Assembly: GCA_013396635.1 (NCBI GenBank)
Contig: WBMW01005278.1
Location: forward strand, 620,355-684,354
DNA length: 64,000 nt
Reading direction: 5' to 3'
Source: Penelope pileata
Lineage: Eukaryota > Chordata > Aves > Galliformes > Cracidae
The position numbers and the translations under genes were made by a program. This document shows, piece after piece, positions 35,601 to 48,960 of the stretch (position 1 is the stretch's first letter; every line of letters begins with the position of its first letter). Below the pieces are notes generated by a model. The model was not told where the DNA came from, did not search any database, and was given only the letters and a program-made list of their open reading frames with translations.

Positions 35601-37236
35601 GTGGTCCCTCAGCTTGGAGGGAAACAGCTGGCTCCTCGTGTGGGTGCTCTCCTTGCAGAGACCCCTGGTCATGGACAGCAGGGTGGGGGAGAGGCTGGCA
35701 ATGCCCACGTTTGTTAGTGCATCAGCTTGCACAGCCGCCCGATGTGCAGCACCTCCAGGAAGATGCGATGGGTTTTCTGCTCTCCTCCCAGAACGTCTGC
35801 TTGTAAGGAAGGCTGTTCCGTGGGCTTTTGGTTGCAGATGGGAGTGCCTGCATGGACAGTGGGCTGGAACTCTGTTTCCTGTGTAGGATATTTGCAAGAG
35901 CAATGAGGTTTTCTTCTGTCTTTGTGTTGTACTTTTGGCCAGTTCCTATTTTGAAGAAGCTACATTGTGGTGTGATGAGACCTTCTCCACAATTAATAAT
36001 TGATTAGGAGATAGGAATCTCTTCCTATTTCCCTAAAGGGCAGACATAGACAGTGAGCTACACCAAAAAGGGACGGAGGGAAATCCCTGAGTCTCTGTAC
36101 CAGGACTTCTGGTCTCCAGTGAAATCAGGAGAGGGGGGAGTCATCGTGTGAGACCAGCCACCAAGTTTACCAGCAAACCTCATCCTCACTCATTGCTTTC
36201 TGGGCCCAGAGTACCAATGGATTGCACAGTTCATTAAAGAAATTCGTGGAACGAAAGCTCAATAAAAGCTGTTGACCAGGACAGTGCTGATGCAGCTGCA
36301 GCCTTAGGAAGCCCCAGCCCACAGGCAGCTGGAAGCAGGCTGTGCTGGGCTGCAGCTCCCCGTCCTTGCCCTGCTTTGTGCTTCCCAAATCTCTGCTGCT
36401 GAGCAGCAGCAAATGGAGAAGAATGGTCCAGGGCTGTTGTTGCTGTTTGGCTGTTTTTAGCTGAAGATGCAAAGTAAATATATTTCCTTTTGTTGTCCCC
36501 TATAACTGAGGTAACTTATTCCCATAATTAAATACATTTTAACTATAACTATGATTGCAAAGTGAAGCATTAAACGTTTAGGGTTACTGGGATTAATACA
36601 CGTGTCTAACTAACTGACTGTGAATGCTGGTGTGCTACATCAAGTGTTTGGTTACATGGCCATCTCTTTTGCTGAGTAAATAACTGCCCTCTAATATAAC
36701 TTCTGAGTGTTTCTGGCTTTGACAGACTCATGAAGTAAAGTCTTTTAAGACAATTTGCATGTTTAAAGAACGATTGCTGCATTCTGTGCAGATTTTTTTT
36801 AATTATTATTATTCAGACATTTTGTCCACTGCTGCTAAGTTGAAGTTTTGCAAATCATTTTGCCTGTGGAGAAAAAAATGGTGTCAGCAGGCACATTCCT
36901 CTCGCTCAGCAGCAGGAGCGAAATTAGACCTCGATTGTGCTGGTACATAATCAGTTTTTCCTGATGGAGCCAGTCCAAAGGATGCTGGACTCATTACAGC
37001 ACTCACCGAGGTGCTGGGAAAGCCAACGGGCTCCTTGTTGCTGCAGGGCAGTGACTCTTTTTCTAAGAGCTTTCTTTCTTTGGGTCATTCCCGTCAGGCT
37101 TTGGGAAAGCTTATGTTGACCATTTTGTGTGAGATCTTCCCATACTCTTCTCCCATCATGAAAAAACAAACAAAAACATATAAAGAGTGAAGTCACTGGG
37201 AATAATAGGAATTCTGCCAGCAGCATCAAGTTTCAA

Positions 37237-38055
37237 AGAATCACAGAATCACAGAATTGTAGGGGTTGAAGGGACCCCCAGAGATCATCGAGTCCCACTC
37301 CCCTGCCCAGGTAGCTCCCTACAGCAGTCACACAGGTGGGCGTCCAGACGGGGCTGGAACATCTCCAGGGAAGGAGACTGCACCCCTCCCTGGGCAGCCT
37401 GTGCCAGGGCTCCGTCACCCGCACCGGGAAGGAGTTCTTACACATGTTGGTGCGGAACTTCCTGTGCTCCAGTTGGTGGCCATTGCCCCTTGTCCTGTCC
37501 CCACAGACCACCAAAAAGAGGCTGGCCTCGTCCCTTTGCCTCCTGCACTTCAGATATTTGTACACGTTGATCAGATCCCCTCTCAGCCTTCTCTTCTCCA
37601 GGCTGAACAGCCCCAGGTCTCTCAGCCTCTCCTCATTAGGGAGATGCTCCAGGCCCTTTATCATCTTTGTTGCCCTCCCCTGGACTCTTTCCAGCAGGTC
37701 CCTGTCTGGTTTGTACTGGGGAGCCCAGAACTGGACACAGGGCTCCAGGTGAGGCCTGACCAGGGCAGAGTAGAGGGGGAGGATCACCTCCCTCGCCCTG
37801 CTGGCAATGCTCTTTGTAATGCACCCTAGGATCCCATTGGCCTTCCTGGCCACCAGGGCACACTGCTGGCTCATGGCCAACCTGTTGGCCACCAGGACCC
37901 CCAGGTCCTTCTCCTCAGAGCTCCTCTCCAGCAGCTCAGCTCCCAACCTGTACTGGTACATGCAGTTATTCCTCCCCAGGTGCAGGACTCTACACTTGCT
38001 TTTGTTAAACCTCATCAGGTTCCTCTCTGCCCAACTCTCAGCCTGTCCAGCATGA
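37237..38055 (-). mobile_element. CR1 LINE, ORF2 C-terminus and 3' tail, fairly intact
   Basis: The - strand carries an open frame of 260 codons (38015 to 37233) that matches the end of the CR1 ORF2 polyprotein, downstream of the reverse-transcriptase catalytic core. Recognisable pieces are HLGRNNCMYQYRLG, EKDLGVLV, LYSALVRPHLEPCVQFW, LERVQGRATKMI, LEHLPNEERLRDLGLFSL, EKRRLRGDLINVYKYL and WHRLPREG. The 3' tail is the reverse complement of the aatcacagaatcacagaatt run at 37240. The element is 5' truncated near 38055, lacking endonuclease and catalytic reverse-transcriptase motifs, so it is immobile. The long open frame suggests it is among the youngest CR1 copies in the window. Confidence 0.95.
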
Positions 38056-39829
38056 GACCTGTAGGTTGGGCGTCTGCTGGCAGCTCAGCAGGGAGTGGGT
38101 TTACCCTCACACTCCCTGCGTGTTGCCTTGTTCCCCAGCTCCCCCACCTTCCTGGGGAGCCCCGTTCTGCTCCCTGCAGGGAGATGTGACTGGCAGCTGC
38201 AGGCAGCCATGCAGGCACTGCTCCGAGCTCCACTTCTTGCTGCGGGGCCCACGGTCGCCTCTGCTGGGTGCTGGCAGCATCAGTAAGCTGCACAAGTCGC
38301 TTTCTTGAGGAAAGTCTATGACAGAAAATTCCTGGTAACTGGATTTCTCATGCTCCTCTTCTTATATTCAAGAGCTTTCCACGTAATAAAAGGGGAATTT
38401 CACACCTTTCAGTTGTTATTGAGTTGGTAAATAGAAAGCCTGTGGAATAAATAGAAAGGAGACACATCCCACTGCTTTTTAGAGGAGTTATTTCTGGGCA
38501 GTCTAGGACCTTGAGAAGATACTCAGACCATTCACAATTGATACAGATTTCTCACTTTTCCAGAGTGCTTTGTAGTTTCTCAGTCCATTACTACAGTTTC
38601 TTATCAATAAAGCCATTGTTATACTCCTCTGTTTCAATCAGCTCTTTCCCCAAGGGTGTATCTGCTATTCAGACTTATTTCCTCATTCATAGGTGTTATA
38701 GGCACAGTTTCTCCTTCCTCCTCTGTAACAACGAGTGCTGTATCTGCCCATTTCCCTGCTTGCAGCAGGGCTGGCACAGGGCAGGGCCATCAGGACGCTG
38801 CTCTTGGCTGAAGTGGGGCTGGAGGCACAGCGAGGGACCTTGTTTGCTCCCCTGGAGGTCATGGTCAGCCCTGGAAAGGTCGACAGATGCAGCTTCCTCT
38901 CTAACTTGTTTTGTAATGGTAATTACGATGTGTTGAGGCTTACAGCATAAACCCATGCTGAGCACTTCTGTCCGTGAAGAAGGCTGTTATCTGCTGGATG
39001 GTCGCATCAGACGTGTTTCCCTGCATTGTCTTTTGGTGCCCTCAACACACGCTGTTGTGCTCGGAGAGCTGCAGAGGGAAAACATGTATCTCTTCATATC
39101 TCTCCTATTGAAGGCTGTTCAGGTGGAATGAAAAGAGAAACTCTTACTTTGCATCATCCTTTTCAAGTGAAGCTCTGTAACCCTGAACCCAGAAAACCAA
39201 ACGTTGGAAGGAGCTGACAGTGGAAAGTTATATTAGCAAAAAAAAAAAAAAAGTAAAAGAAAGAAATTCTCAATACATGCATGCACAATGCACTTTTTGT
39301 GCAGTCTGCAATGCACAGAGAGCAGTTTGTCCTCGTTTGGTTGCTCCTTACCAAGTTGCACTGTTGTTCTGCTGTGTTCCATGTTTCTCTAAACCACCTG
39401 GATGCACTTCCAGCAGATTTTCCTTACATGCTGTGTTTTCTAGATGTGGTCACTATTGGTATTTTCATCCATTCTCCTTGATGGTAGTTCCCAACTTTCT
39501 TGAAGCCTGGGCACAGCTAAGCCACTTCCTGCCTACCCCTGCTGGGTGTAGCTTTGCTTTGGAGCCCCATTCCCCCACTGGACACATGCACAGCAGCATG
39601 ACCCTGCTGATTCCTGCTCAGCTGTGATCTGTTCCAAAGTCCAGGTGTTATTTTGCAGACCTCCTTCCCACCCCTCAGTTCTCCATGCTGTCTTTGTCCA
39701 GCTCTTTTTCCTTGTCCAGCTTGGATGGAGCGAGACACAAAGCTCCTGCAATGTGGCCTTCGCATCTGGTGATGAACCATTGGTGAGGACTTGATGGGCA
39801 TGGCTGTCTGATGAGTTTCACATCACCCT

Positions 39830-40060
39830 GTGCTCATGTTTCCCCACTATTCTGGGTCACATTTCTCTGGCTGCTGTGTGGGAATGTCTTCGTAAACAGC
39901 ATCAGATGCCAAGCTTTGGCCAAGTTGCAGGACATCAGCAATTTCTCCCTGACAGCCTATCTCTTACACTCTCAAAGAAGGAAATTAGATTAATTTTGAC
40001 ATGATTTGCTGTTGACAAATCCCTGGTGACAGTTACTCATCTCAGTGTTGTCTTGCAGGC
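39830..40060 (-). mobile_element. Old LINE (CR1/L2-like) reverse-transcriptase relic
   Basis: Translating the - strand in shifting frames gives QGFVNSKSCQ, then INLISFFESV, then ADVLQLGQSLASDAVYEDI. This order matches the finger motif and first catalytic block of CR1/L2-clade reverse transcriptases. At least two frameshifts separate the pieces and the catalytic Asp context is degraded. The element may extend to about 41450, but I cannot recognise that part. Confidence 0.6.
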
Positions 40061-43000
40061 ACTCACAGTTACTAGTGTGCTTGTTGCAGGGTCTTTCTGG
40101 GAAACAAAATTAAGCTTCTGGGCCATACCTTGCCAGCTCCTCCTCCCACCCCCCTGTTTTCAAGGTAGAGGTGTTGGGTCTGTCATTGGATAGCTTTCTG
40201 GTACCTGGTTCCCCACCAGTTCTCTCTGATGTTTCAATGGCTCTTTCAGGCTCGAGCTTATTCAGACCCCTCCTGCATGAACATTCTGTCCTGTATGTAC
40301 GTCCTGAACGTCCTGTATGTATTCTTTGCATTTCTTCTAAGCTCAGTTCTCCCTACTGGTGAGAATTACTTTTGCCATCTGAGGAGGGTCAGCTCTTCTA
40401 TAAAATTCTGATCCACCAAAGGAATGAAAGAGTTTGATTCTTCTGCACAAAATATTATTCACATGACAAATCGGTTGAGTTGTAAACCTCAATAAAAAGA
40501 TACGATCTTTCTAATTACCTGCAACGAAAATGCTGGCATTATGTAGTACTGCCAGGAAAGTGAGAGTAGCCAAAAATTTGAGTTCACATGTGCTCTTGTA
40601 TATGTACTTTGTACGTCCTTTGGTTGTATTTTCACTCTCTGTATAGAGTTTATAGCCTCATTCCACTCCGCTGCTGTTTTTCTTTCCAAAAAGTTAGTTG
40701 GCTGCAATGTCAAGGAAAGTTCACTGGCAAGTTCTCTCTGTCCTACTCATTGCCTCAGCCTGATTCGGGGCTGTCTTACCCTTTTGTCTTCAGTAACGTC
40801 GAGATAAAAATTAAGTCCAGTCTTTCGTGGAGCCTACAAGGCCTCATGTTTGTGACTTCTGGCTGTGAAGCAACCAAGGCACCAGGACTTGGTGCTGGTC
40901 GTGGAAGTTCCCACCACCTCCCTCCTTGCTCCTCCCCTTCTGTTTTCTTAGGCCCTTTGCAGGGATGTGCTGCCTGGAGGTGAGGTTCAGCTTGTGGATG
41001 TGCCCAGTTAGGTGTTCCTTTTTCTCATTTTAATCCTCAGTGTCTGACTCTGAGCTGGTAATTATCAAGCAGGGTGTTGTCCTCGAGCATACAGCTCCCT
41101 CAGCAGTTAGCCAGCCAATTTCTTTTCCTAATTCCTGATGCAACAAACCTTTTTGAAGAAAGCCACTGATTTCATTCACAAATACCTTGTATGCTCTTGC
41201 CACATTTTGAGCACCAAAGCTCAACCCACTGGTGTGAGTTTAATTAATTGTGTATGTATTGTTTCAGCTTTGTTAGGAAAGCAAACTGTCTCCTGTCCGT
41301 ATCGGACTGGATGAGAAGGAAGACAAAAGTTCTTCTTAGTCTGCTGAGACATCCACAGAGGCCTCCTGTGTTTTGGATGTGTCTGATTCTCATTTTGTCC
41401 TTGAATTTCTTTTGTGCAGGCATTATTTAGTGCATCCACAATTGCACTTGCGTTTTCTTTGGGCCAGAAAATTTATATTTCAGAAGAAGAAAGCAAAATA
41501 AATCCTGTTAAAAAAAAAATCCTATTTAATTTAATGTAATCAACTTAGAATGAGTTTATTTTAAGCCATTTTCTGCTGTGCTGATGTACACCTTGAAGAT
41601 ACAAAGAACACATTTCCTAGTGGCAAATACAGAGATGTAGCTCCAGTGATTTTGGTGTTTTACTCATTTAAGCCAGAAGGGAATTTGTCCCCAAATGCCA
41701 AAAGTAAAGATATTTGCCTTGTAGAAATTCATCTGAATTCTTGGTACACTTCTGACTTGAGTGTTAATTAAGCAAGGTGTAATCAGAACTGTGATTCTCT
41801 TAAAAATACTACATGGGTTAGTAATTTTGGATCCATCCAAAACATCCGGTTTGCTGTTGTGTTTGAATTTGCTGGTCAAAAAACCGACGAGGTAGAACTG
41901 GCAACAAAATGAGTTTCAGCTTCTCTTTCCTCTGTCACCAGGACATGGCAGCTGTGAGATGAAAACTGTTTAGAAAGATGGTTGGCCCTCTCCTCTGGTT
42001 CTCTTGCATACACCCAGTAATTGTCAACCTCATGGGGCTTTGAGCCTGAGACCCTTTCGTTGCTAGTATCCATCTTTTCTCTTTGACACACTCAGCCTAA
42101 CCCGTGAGAATTTGATCCTGGATCACAATTATGATGTGTAGGCAGCACGTAGACATCCTGACTGTGAAAAAGCCAGCTAGAAGAGGAATGTTCACGTCAA
42201 GTGATCCAGAGAAATGAATGAGAAACGTCTCCCCTGGTTATGCCGTTTGTACCATGTCAGATGGTCACACAGTGCCTATCCGTACATACCCAGCCACATT
42301 TCACAATCCTTCACAGAAGCTCAGGCAGTTTTGTTTCTGAAAATTGGTAATTAGCAGCTTATTCCTCTTAGACATGTTATTCAGGATGATTGCCACAACC
42401 CATCTCAAAACTTTGTGGTCCTTGGGATACCACTTAGTCTGGATCTGGTCCTTCATAATGCCTCCTTGAAAGGAAATTTTGACAGTTGCATTTTTTTTTT
42501 CCTTTGCTAAAGGAGGAAATTAGCAGTTTGTGGCTACTCTAAGGACCTCCTTGATTTTCTTTTCACATCAAGAAGGGTTTCTCAGAAAAAAATTATCTAT
42601 GTCTGGTATGTAATCAGTTTCTGTCAGAGTGGAATTCAACAGTGCGTGCTTGCTGATTGCATCTAGCTATGAAATGTGCCCTGCCCCCAGCCCTCAGAGA
42701 TCTTTGTGTGTCAATGCATACACGTTCTTGTAGCACATACATGCACAATAACATAACCTTTATCAGCTGGTGTGTCCGGGGCCATGTCTGCGTGCACGTC
42801 CCTGGGTGCCATGTCCAGGATGAGTGTGGTTGGCATGCTGGGGGTGCGTGGAGGGGTTGATGTTCTTGGAATTACAGGAGGTAGGAGAATGCCCAACCAG
42901 CTCTCTCCCTTTGCATTTTAAAGAAACATTTCCTGTAATTCACTTACAAGTGCCACATATGCAGTCTGAATTCATCTTTCTCATTAGAAAAATAAATACT

Positions 43001-44589
43001 TTTGTATATGTGTATTTTTGTGCATGCTTTGTTCTCTGTCTGGTCAGTAGTTTTGGCTAATTATTGCTAGTGGCAGAGAACCAAAAAGCTCAGGCATACG
43101 TGTTATGTTAAAATAAATGGCTGCATAGAATACAGAGACTTCATCTGTTTCCCCATTTCAAAACCAGTGCAGAAGGTGCTTCAAACATCAGATGATCCGT
43201 GCAGAAAAGAGAAGAAGGAAGTGCAGGGGAAGCGGTTCGTTAGTTCTGCTGCTCATGCAGTGACTTGCTTCGTCAGGGCGTTATTTTTAGGCTGAAGTCG
43301 ATTTCTGAAGGGGTGTGGAGCAGTTTAGCCTTTCCACTGTAATGCAAACGAGCTGAGTGTATGCTGGTGGCAGTGTGCCTCTGTGATTCCATCGTGCCCA
43401 AGAGTCAGTCAATGCTTGTAAATGGCCTTTGGTACTGGGTGATGCTGTCTCAGGAAGGAAAATGGGATGAGTAAGGTCACTAAGGATGTAAAAGCAGAAA
43501 TTAGCAGAATACATCTCATGAAGCCTTACTTTTGGAGCTGAATTTTGCTTGGATGAGGACTCATGGTGTCCGGGTTTGTGCCAGAACTGATCCGTGAGGT
43601 CTCGGGTCCTCCAGCAAAATTTTCTGATTGAGTCAGAAGCAGAAAATGGTGAAGGTAGGCACTGTGTTAAAGATTCTGTAAAATAAATACAATCCAAGTG
43701 AGAACTGCATGCCTGACCCAAAGTTTCTGCAAAATTTTTGAAGATTTTTGAAAGGAAATCTAGCTTAAGTGAAGAAGTTATAGAAAAGGTAGGGCAAAGT
43801 GCACATTGGTTTGGTGAATACTGATGATGTTATGAAAGTTGTTAAAAAAAAGAAAAAAATGAATAAAAATGAATGTTGAGGTAAGGGAGATGTGCAAGAT
43901 CCATTTGTATTAACTCCACAGAGCTGTTTTATGTATCAGAAGCAGCAAGTTCAGGTGTGTCTAACACATGGCTGAAGTGACTGGCTCAGAAAGCAGGCAG
44001 TGCTTGGAAGAGAAATACTGCTCTGAAGAGAGGGGTTCCTCAAAAAGCAGTCCTGGGGACAATTGTGTTCCATGTCTCAGTGACTGGGGTGGCACAGAAG
44101 ATGGGCATGGTTTGGTGGGCATTGCCGGTGCCATGCAGTGAGTCCTGTGTGCCCCAGGGCAGCTCCAGGCACCCAGTGAGGCTGTCCTGAGGTAGCCAGA
44201 AACAATTTGCCTGCACTGCTCTTGCATTTTGTGCAGACTTTTACTTCTCATTCTCAAAAGCAAATTTAATCAAAGCCCAGCAGTAGACAAATGCCAAACC
44301 TGCATCATTCTGCTTTAGCAGAAGTGTGCCTAGGAGGTATTGTTCATGCAGAGGAAAATAGAGTTATCATACAGAAAGGACCTTGGTGATTTCAGAAATG
44401 CAAGGAAGTTTTGTAGGTTAAAATGAAAGCTACTGTGCTTGGAGAAAAAGGTAGATTTATTGCTTATGCTGGTTGTTCATTAGTGTTTGGAATTGATGTA
44501 GAAAAGGGTCTGCCAGTAGTTAATTGAGATATCACCAACGTATTGCTGGCATGGAAAGCTGGTCCTAGGCAGGTGTATGCCCAATGGAA

Positions 44590-44790
44590 AGGCAGTGACA
44601 TCCCTGTGCCTTTCTGTAAGACAGCATCAAGACCTCATCTGTGCATCTGAGTGCAGGTTCACAATGACTGGACTTGAAATGGAACATGTGCAAAGGAGGA
44701 CTTGGTGGTATGGGACAAGGCTAAAATTTGTCACGAAATACCAGGAGATGCAATTGCACTCCGAGTGTAGATAGTTGGGCTGACAGAGAG
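44590..44790 (+). mobile_element. Old CR1/L3-like LINE fragment
   Basis: The + strand has agacctcatctgtgcatctg, then a frame reading LEMEHVQRRTWWYGTRLKF. This corresponds to the LERVQRRA-type segment of CR1/L3 ORF2 C-termini. The copy is heavily diverged and its limits are uncertain. Confidence 0.5.
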
Positions 44791-45167
44791 GGAAAAATCT
44801 CAAACAAATAATGCTGATGCAAGAAGATGTAGATGTCTACATGTTGGTATAAACGCTTGTAGATTGTTGATGACAGCAGTGAGATCTATCAGGAGGTTTG
44901 TGCCTCGTTGACTGTGGTTGCCGGGCAGTGGATTGGTCAGATGGGGTATTCTTGTGTTCCTGCAGACAGCACCTTTTTTAGCTGAGAAGCTTGTGAAATT
45001 CCCATAAGTCAGTCAAGTTACTGCCAGGAAGGACTATTGCTGGTGTGTGTGAACGCTGCAAGAAACCATAAGCTTTCTACAGAAATGTTCAGAAACAGCA
45101 AAGACCTGGTTCCTCCTACTTCTGCAGTTGTACAGCACATTTATGTGGTACAAGATGCGTATAAAAT

Positions 45168-45850
45168 CATGGAACCGTAGGATCATAGACTCATAGAACA
45201 CCCTGACTTGGATGAGACCACGATGTAACTCCATTTACTGTAATCCTTTGGGCCTGGCCCATCAGCCAGCTGTTCCCCTGTTGCATTATTTTGTCTAGCT
45301 GTGTGCTGGATGGTTTGTCCAGTAGGATGCTGTGAGAAACAGTACCAAGAGCTTTGCTGAAATCCAAAAATTGCATCAGCTGATGTCTCTTGGTCACTTA
45401 GGTGGGTAACCTTGTCATTAAAGGAAATTAAGTTTGTTAAACAGCACTTTCCCTATGACAATGACTGCTTTGTCTTTTGAGTGTTTTTCAATAACTTTTA
45501 GAGTAATCCTTGTAATGTTGCCAGTCACCAAAGTGAGACTGATGGACCTGTAATTACCAGAGTCTTCTATTTTTCCCTTCTTGAAAATTGGGACAACATT
45601 TGCCAGCTCCCAGTCAACTGGGAGCTCTCCAGCCTCCCAAGACTATTGAAAAATGATGGAGAGAGGTCTCATGATGACATCAGCCAGCTCTTTGAGTATC
45701 CTGGAACGAATCCCACCAGGCCCCATAGGCTTATGAGCATCCATCTGGAGCAGCAAAACTGCTGATCCCTTCCCAGGACCCCGTCACACTGCTGGGCCCA
45801 GTCGTGGAGAGCCAAACACTGGGTTAGCCTAACAGGTCTCAGTTTGTTAG
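45168..45850 (-). mobile_element. CR1 LINE fragment spanning part of the reverse transcriptase
   Basis: The + strand starts with a reverse-complement CR1 tail (gaaccgtaggatcatagact). It then carries antisense reverse-transcriptase sequence: gagctttgctgaaatccaaa, aggtgggtaaccttgtcatt, gatggacctgtaattaccag, ttgccagctcccagtcaact and gaatcccaccaggccccata. Internal sequence between tail and coding region is missing, so the copy is rearranged. No long frame survives. Confidence 0.8.
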
Positions 45851-48639
45851 TAAAGGTCATTCAAATTATTTAAATATGATAAAGAAGTTGGATAGAAGTC
45901 AATTCCCATCTTATGATCAAGAAAGGTGATTTTTGATCAGAGGTTTTGGGAAAGGTGTCCCAAGGGAAACATAATGACCCAGGTGGTGAATACCTGCTGC
46001 ACTTCCAAATTCACTGAAATCATGCCGTACCTGGATCTGTTAAAATGAGAACGTGCTGCCAGCTGGCTGTGGGAGTATGGATTAAAATGAGATGTGGTTT
46101 GTGAGATGCAGAGCATGGAAGATAGGTGGTATCTGTGCGATGAGCTGATGGTTTGGCCTTGTCTAGTGAAAGGGGAGGCAAGATCTGCGGGGTGAAGTGG
46201 CAGAGAAAGGAGAAGGCACGAGGCATTCAGGAAGGACATGGCACGACATTTTTCACAGCAGTGAGGCAGAATAAACCCAGCAATGCCACTGACTGCAGAG
46301 CTCCAGAACACATCTAACACAAGCTGTGGTGGAGTTCAGACAGGAAATGAAAAGAGGGAAAAATGTATTTCTTCAATAACCTTGAAAATTCAATTTTGGA
46401 GATAAAACAGAGCTTGATAGAATTGGTTGAGAGGCTAGATGAACTAGAACAGCAGAAGAAACAGCTGGAAGAAAGAAAATAGCAATATATAGATTTACTG
46501 AAAACAAAAAGGCAATTATGTGTAAAACATCGGGAAAAAAAACTTGGAAGAAATAACATAACATTTTATGGAACCCTAGGGGAGGAAGAAAACAATTAAA
46601 CGTTGGACTTTATTCCCTTCTGTATAAAATTGCTGGACACAAAAAACAAATCTGTCTGTCCAAATCACAACCTCAGACACATTTATGCATTTGTTTATTT
46701 ATTTGTGCATTTATTCATTTATGGAAAATTGGATCTGAATACAAATCCTGGCCTGGGCTTCACAAGCTGAGCCCATTTCATTTGCTTGGCTGTCTCTTAT
46801 TAGCAGCCTTCCTGATGAGGATTAAATTATTTGCAGTGATCCTCCCTGGGAAAACACAAATGAACTATTGAAGATAGGTTCTCGTGCTGTTAGTGCAGAT
46901 CTGCCCACCCTGGTGTCATCTCAGAGCAAGTGTCCGTGCCCCGTTGGGTTCAGATGGGGTTTTTGTTGTTTCTCGTGGACATCTGGCCTTTGCTTGTCTC
47001 TTCAGCTCAGTGTCCCCGAGAGCCAAAGGTGGGTGGAAGGAGGAATCTCTTTTTTTCCTGTGTCGTGTTCGCTGGCCAGGCTGGAGGCAACTCCAGCAAA
47101 CACTTTGTGCAAGGGCGTTTTTAATTACAGGGAACAACAAAAGGAAGCAACCTGAAGGGACTACCTTGTCTCGTGCAGGAGGGAGGCAGAGCCGCTGTGA
47201 GGCTGATTGCTGACAGCTCTGCATCCTTCAGGGAGCAGGCTGAGGCGGAGGGTTTTAAAACCTAAGTGTGCAGAAATGTTGGAAGGCTTTGAATCAGGGA
47301 TACAGCAGGAATGGGCATACAGAAATTTTAGCCTGCGCCATTTGTTCTGCTTGGTTTCTTTCAGATCCAAAGCAGGACAGACCTGGTGGAACCCAACCTG
47401 CATTGAGGGGCTGCAGATGGTGGCATGGACCCCATGGGAGAGTGGGGGCAGCTGGGTGGGCACGTTGCTGCCGTGCTGCCCAGCAGCACCAGACCTCAGT
47501 GCTGGGGCTGCTGCACCGCGTTGCTGCCTGCAGCGTGCTTTGCTGGGACTGGCAGTGTTTCTTCCCTGGAAACACTTTGCTCCCCTTTGGATATCTGAGC
47601 TGAATAATGAGAAGGAGCATGTTGGGAGTTCTGTCATTGTATTGCTGCTTTCGCTGGTGTCTGTATGTCCCAAAATGTGTACGCAGGTCAACAGCAGTGA
47701 CTCAAGTGCAGCGAGTGGCCCCTTGCTGGGCAGGGCTGCTGTGCGCACCGCTCAGCACTGAGTTATTTTCCTCTTGCTAGTAGTGATCTTTAATGGATTC
47801 TGCAGGTTTTAGGACTATCCAGTGTGTGCTCTGTGACTGCATTTGCTTTGTTTTATTTTTAGGGAGGCTCACATTTCATTGGAGAGGGCAGCAGATACAT
47901 TTTCTGCGGTGCGTGTTGTGTTTTGTTTCTCAATTGAATTATGGCATGTTCAAAATCACCAGCGAAGCTGTCATAGCCCCCAGCTCATTAGATGATCTAG
48001 TATGATGCTTTCAGCGAGCTATCTTATCAAAGCAGAGCCTGTCTGTGAATTAAAGTGTCACAGAAGCTTTAGAAACTGATTTCTATGCTGGCTTTGTTTT
48101 GCTGTGTTATGTTTTGCTGATTTTTTTTCAGTAGCGTTCCAGAAAGACCCACGCCAAACCATGGGCTAATGGTCAGAGAGTAACATCTTGCAGCCCACAT
48201 TTTACTGGATTTGGAGAGGATTTGGTCTCATGCTGAGGTCCTTGTTACTGGAGCACATTTCCTGGGCAGTGTTTGTACAGCTCGTACACTTCTCTGTGTG
48301 TGTGTGTGTGCTTAGACAAGCAAGAGCTGCTCCTGGGTTGGTATCTGAGCCCAGCACCTGGCTGAACCTGGTCTACGTGTCCCAGCAGCACCCAAGCCAA
48401 AATGCTAGTTTTGAGAAGATCCTTTCTAAACAAGAAGAGGAAACAACTGCCTGCCATCTTCTGAACCAAATTTTTGGAAATAGATGCCTACATTTTGCTC
48501 TCAATCAACATTTAGGTATTAAAACGTCCTTAAAGCTTTGGGGGTCAAAGTCGGTGTTTTGTTTGTTTCTCTCCCGTGAGTGTTACAGTCTTTAAAGTAT
48601 TAAAGGCCTCTGTTCTCCCCCATTTTTCATTCTGACACA

Positions 48640-48960
48640 GAGGAAGGACCGGCCTCGGCACACTGCGTTACTCCGGGACGGGAGCTGCTGTCCGCTGGGC
48701 AGGCCCATTAATTAGGTGCTATCTCCTCGTTACAGCAGCCTCCGCCGCAGCCTCCCGGAACGCCGCCTAAGTGGCATCACCAAGTTTTCTTTGTCCTTAA
48801 GAAAATGCAATTACATTAAGAAATTGCTTTGAGGAGCGAAACGGCACTGAAATCTCGAGGTGATGATTTCCTCCCTTTCAGTAAATGCCACAGTGGTAAG
48901 AATTAATTAGCGGGGACATTCCGGGAGTAGGGAGATAATGGAACTGTTCCACGTGAACCT
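48640..48960. promoter_or_regulatory. Candidate conserved non-coding block (CpG-rich with TAATTA cores)
   Basis: A repeat-free stretch mixes CpG-rich pieces (cctccgccgcagcctcccgg, ggaacgccgcc) with homeodomain-type cores (attaattagg at 48707-48716, aattaattagcgggg at 48901-48915). This contrasts with the surrounding AT-rich intron. Enhancer function is a guess from composition. Confidence 0.25.

Noticed and set aside
35418..35903. 161-codon - strand frame
   Set aside because: No motif recognised; intronic GC-rich patch only.
47161..47761. 195-codon - strand and 184-codon + strand frames
   Set aside because: They overlap each other on opposite strands and have no homology that I recognise.
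48295..48311. GT dinucleotide run
   Set aside because: Ordinary short microsatellite.
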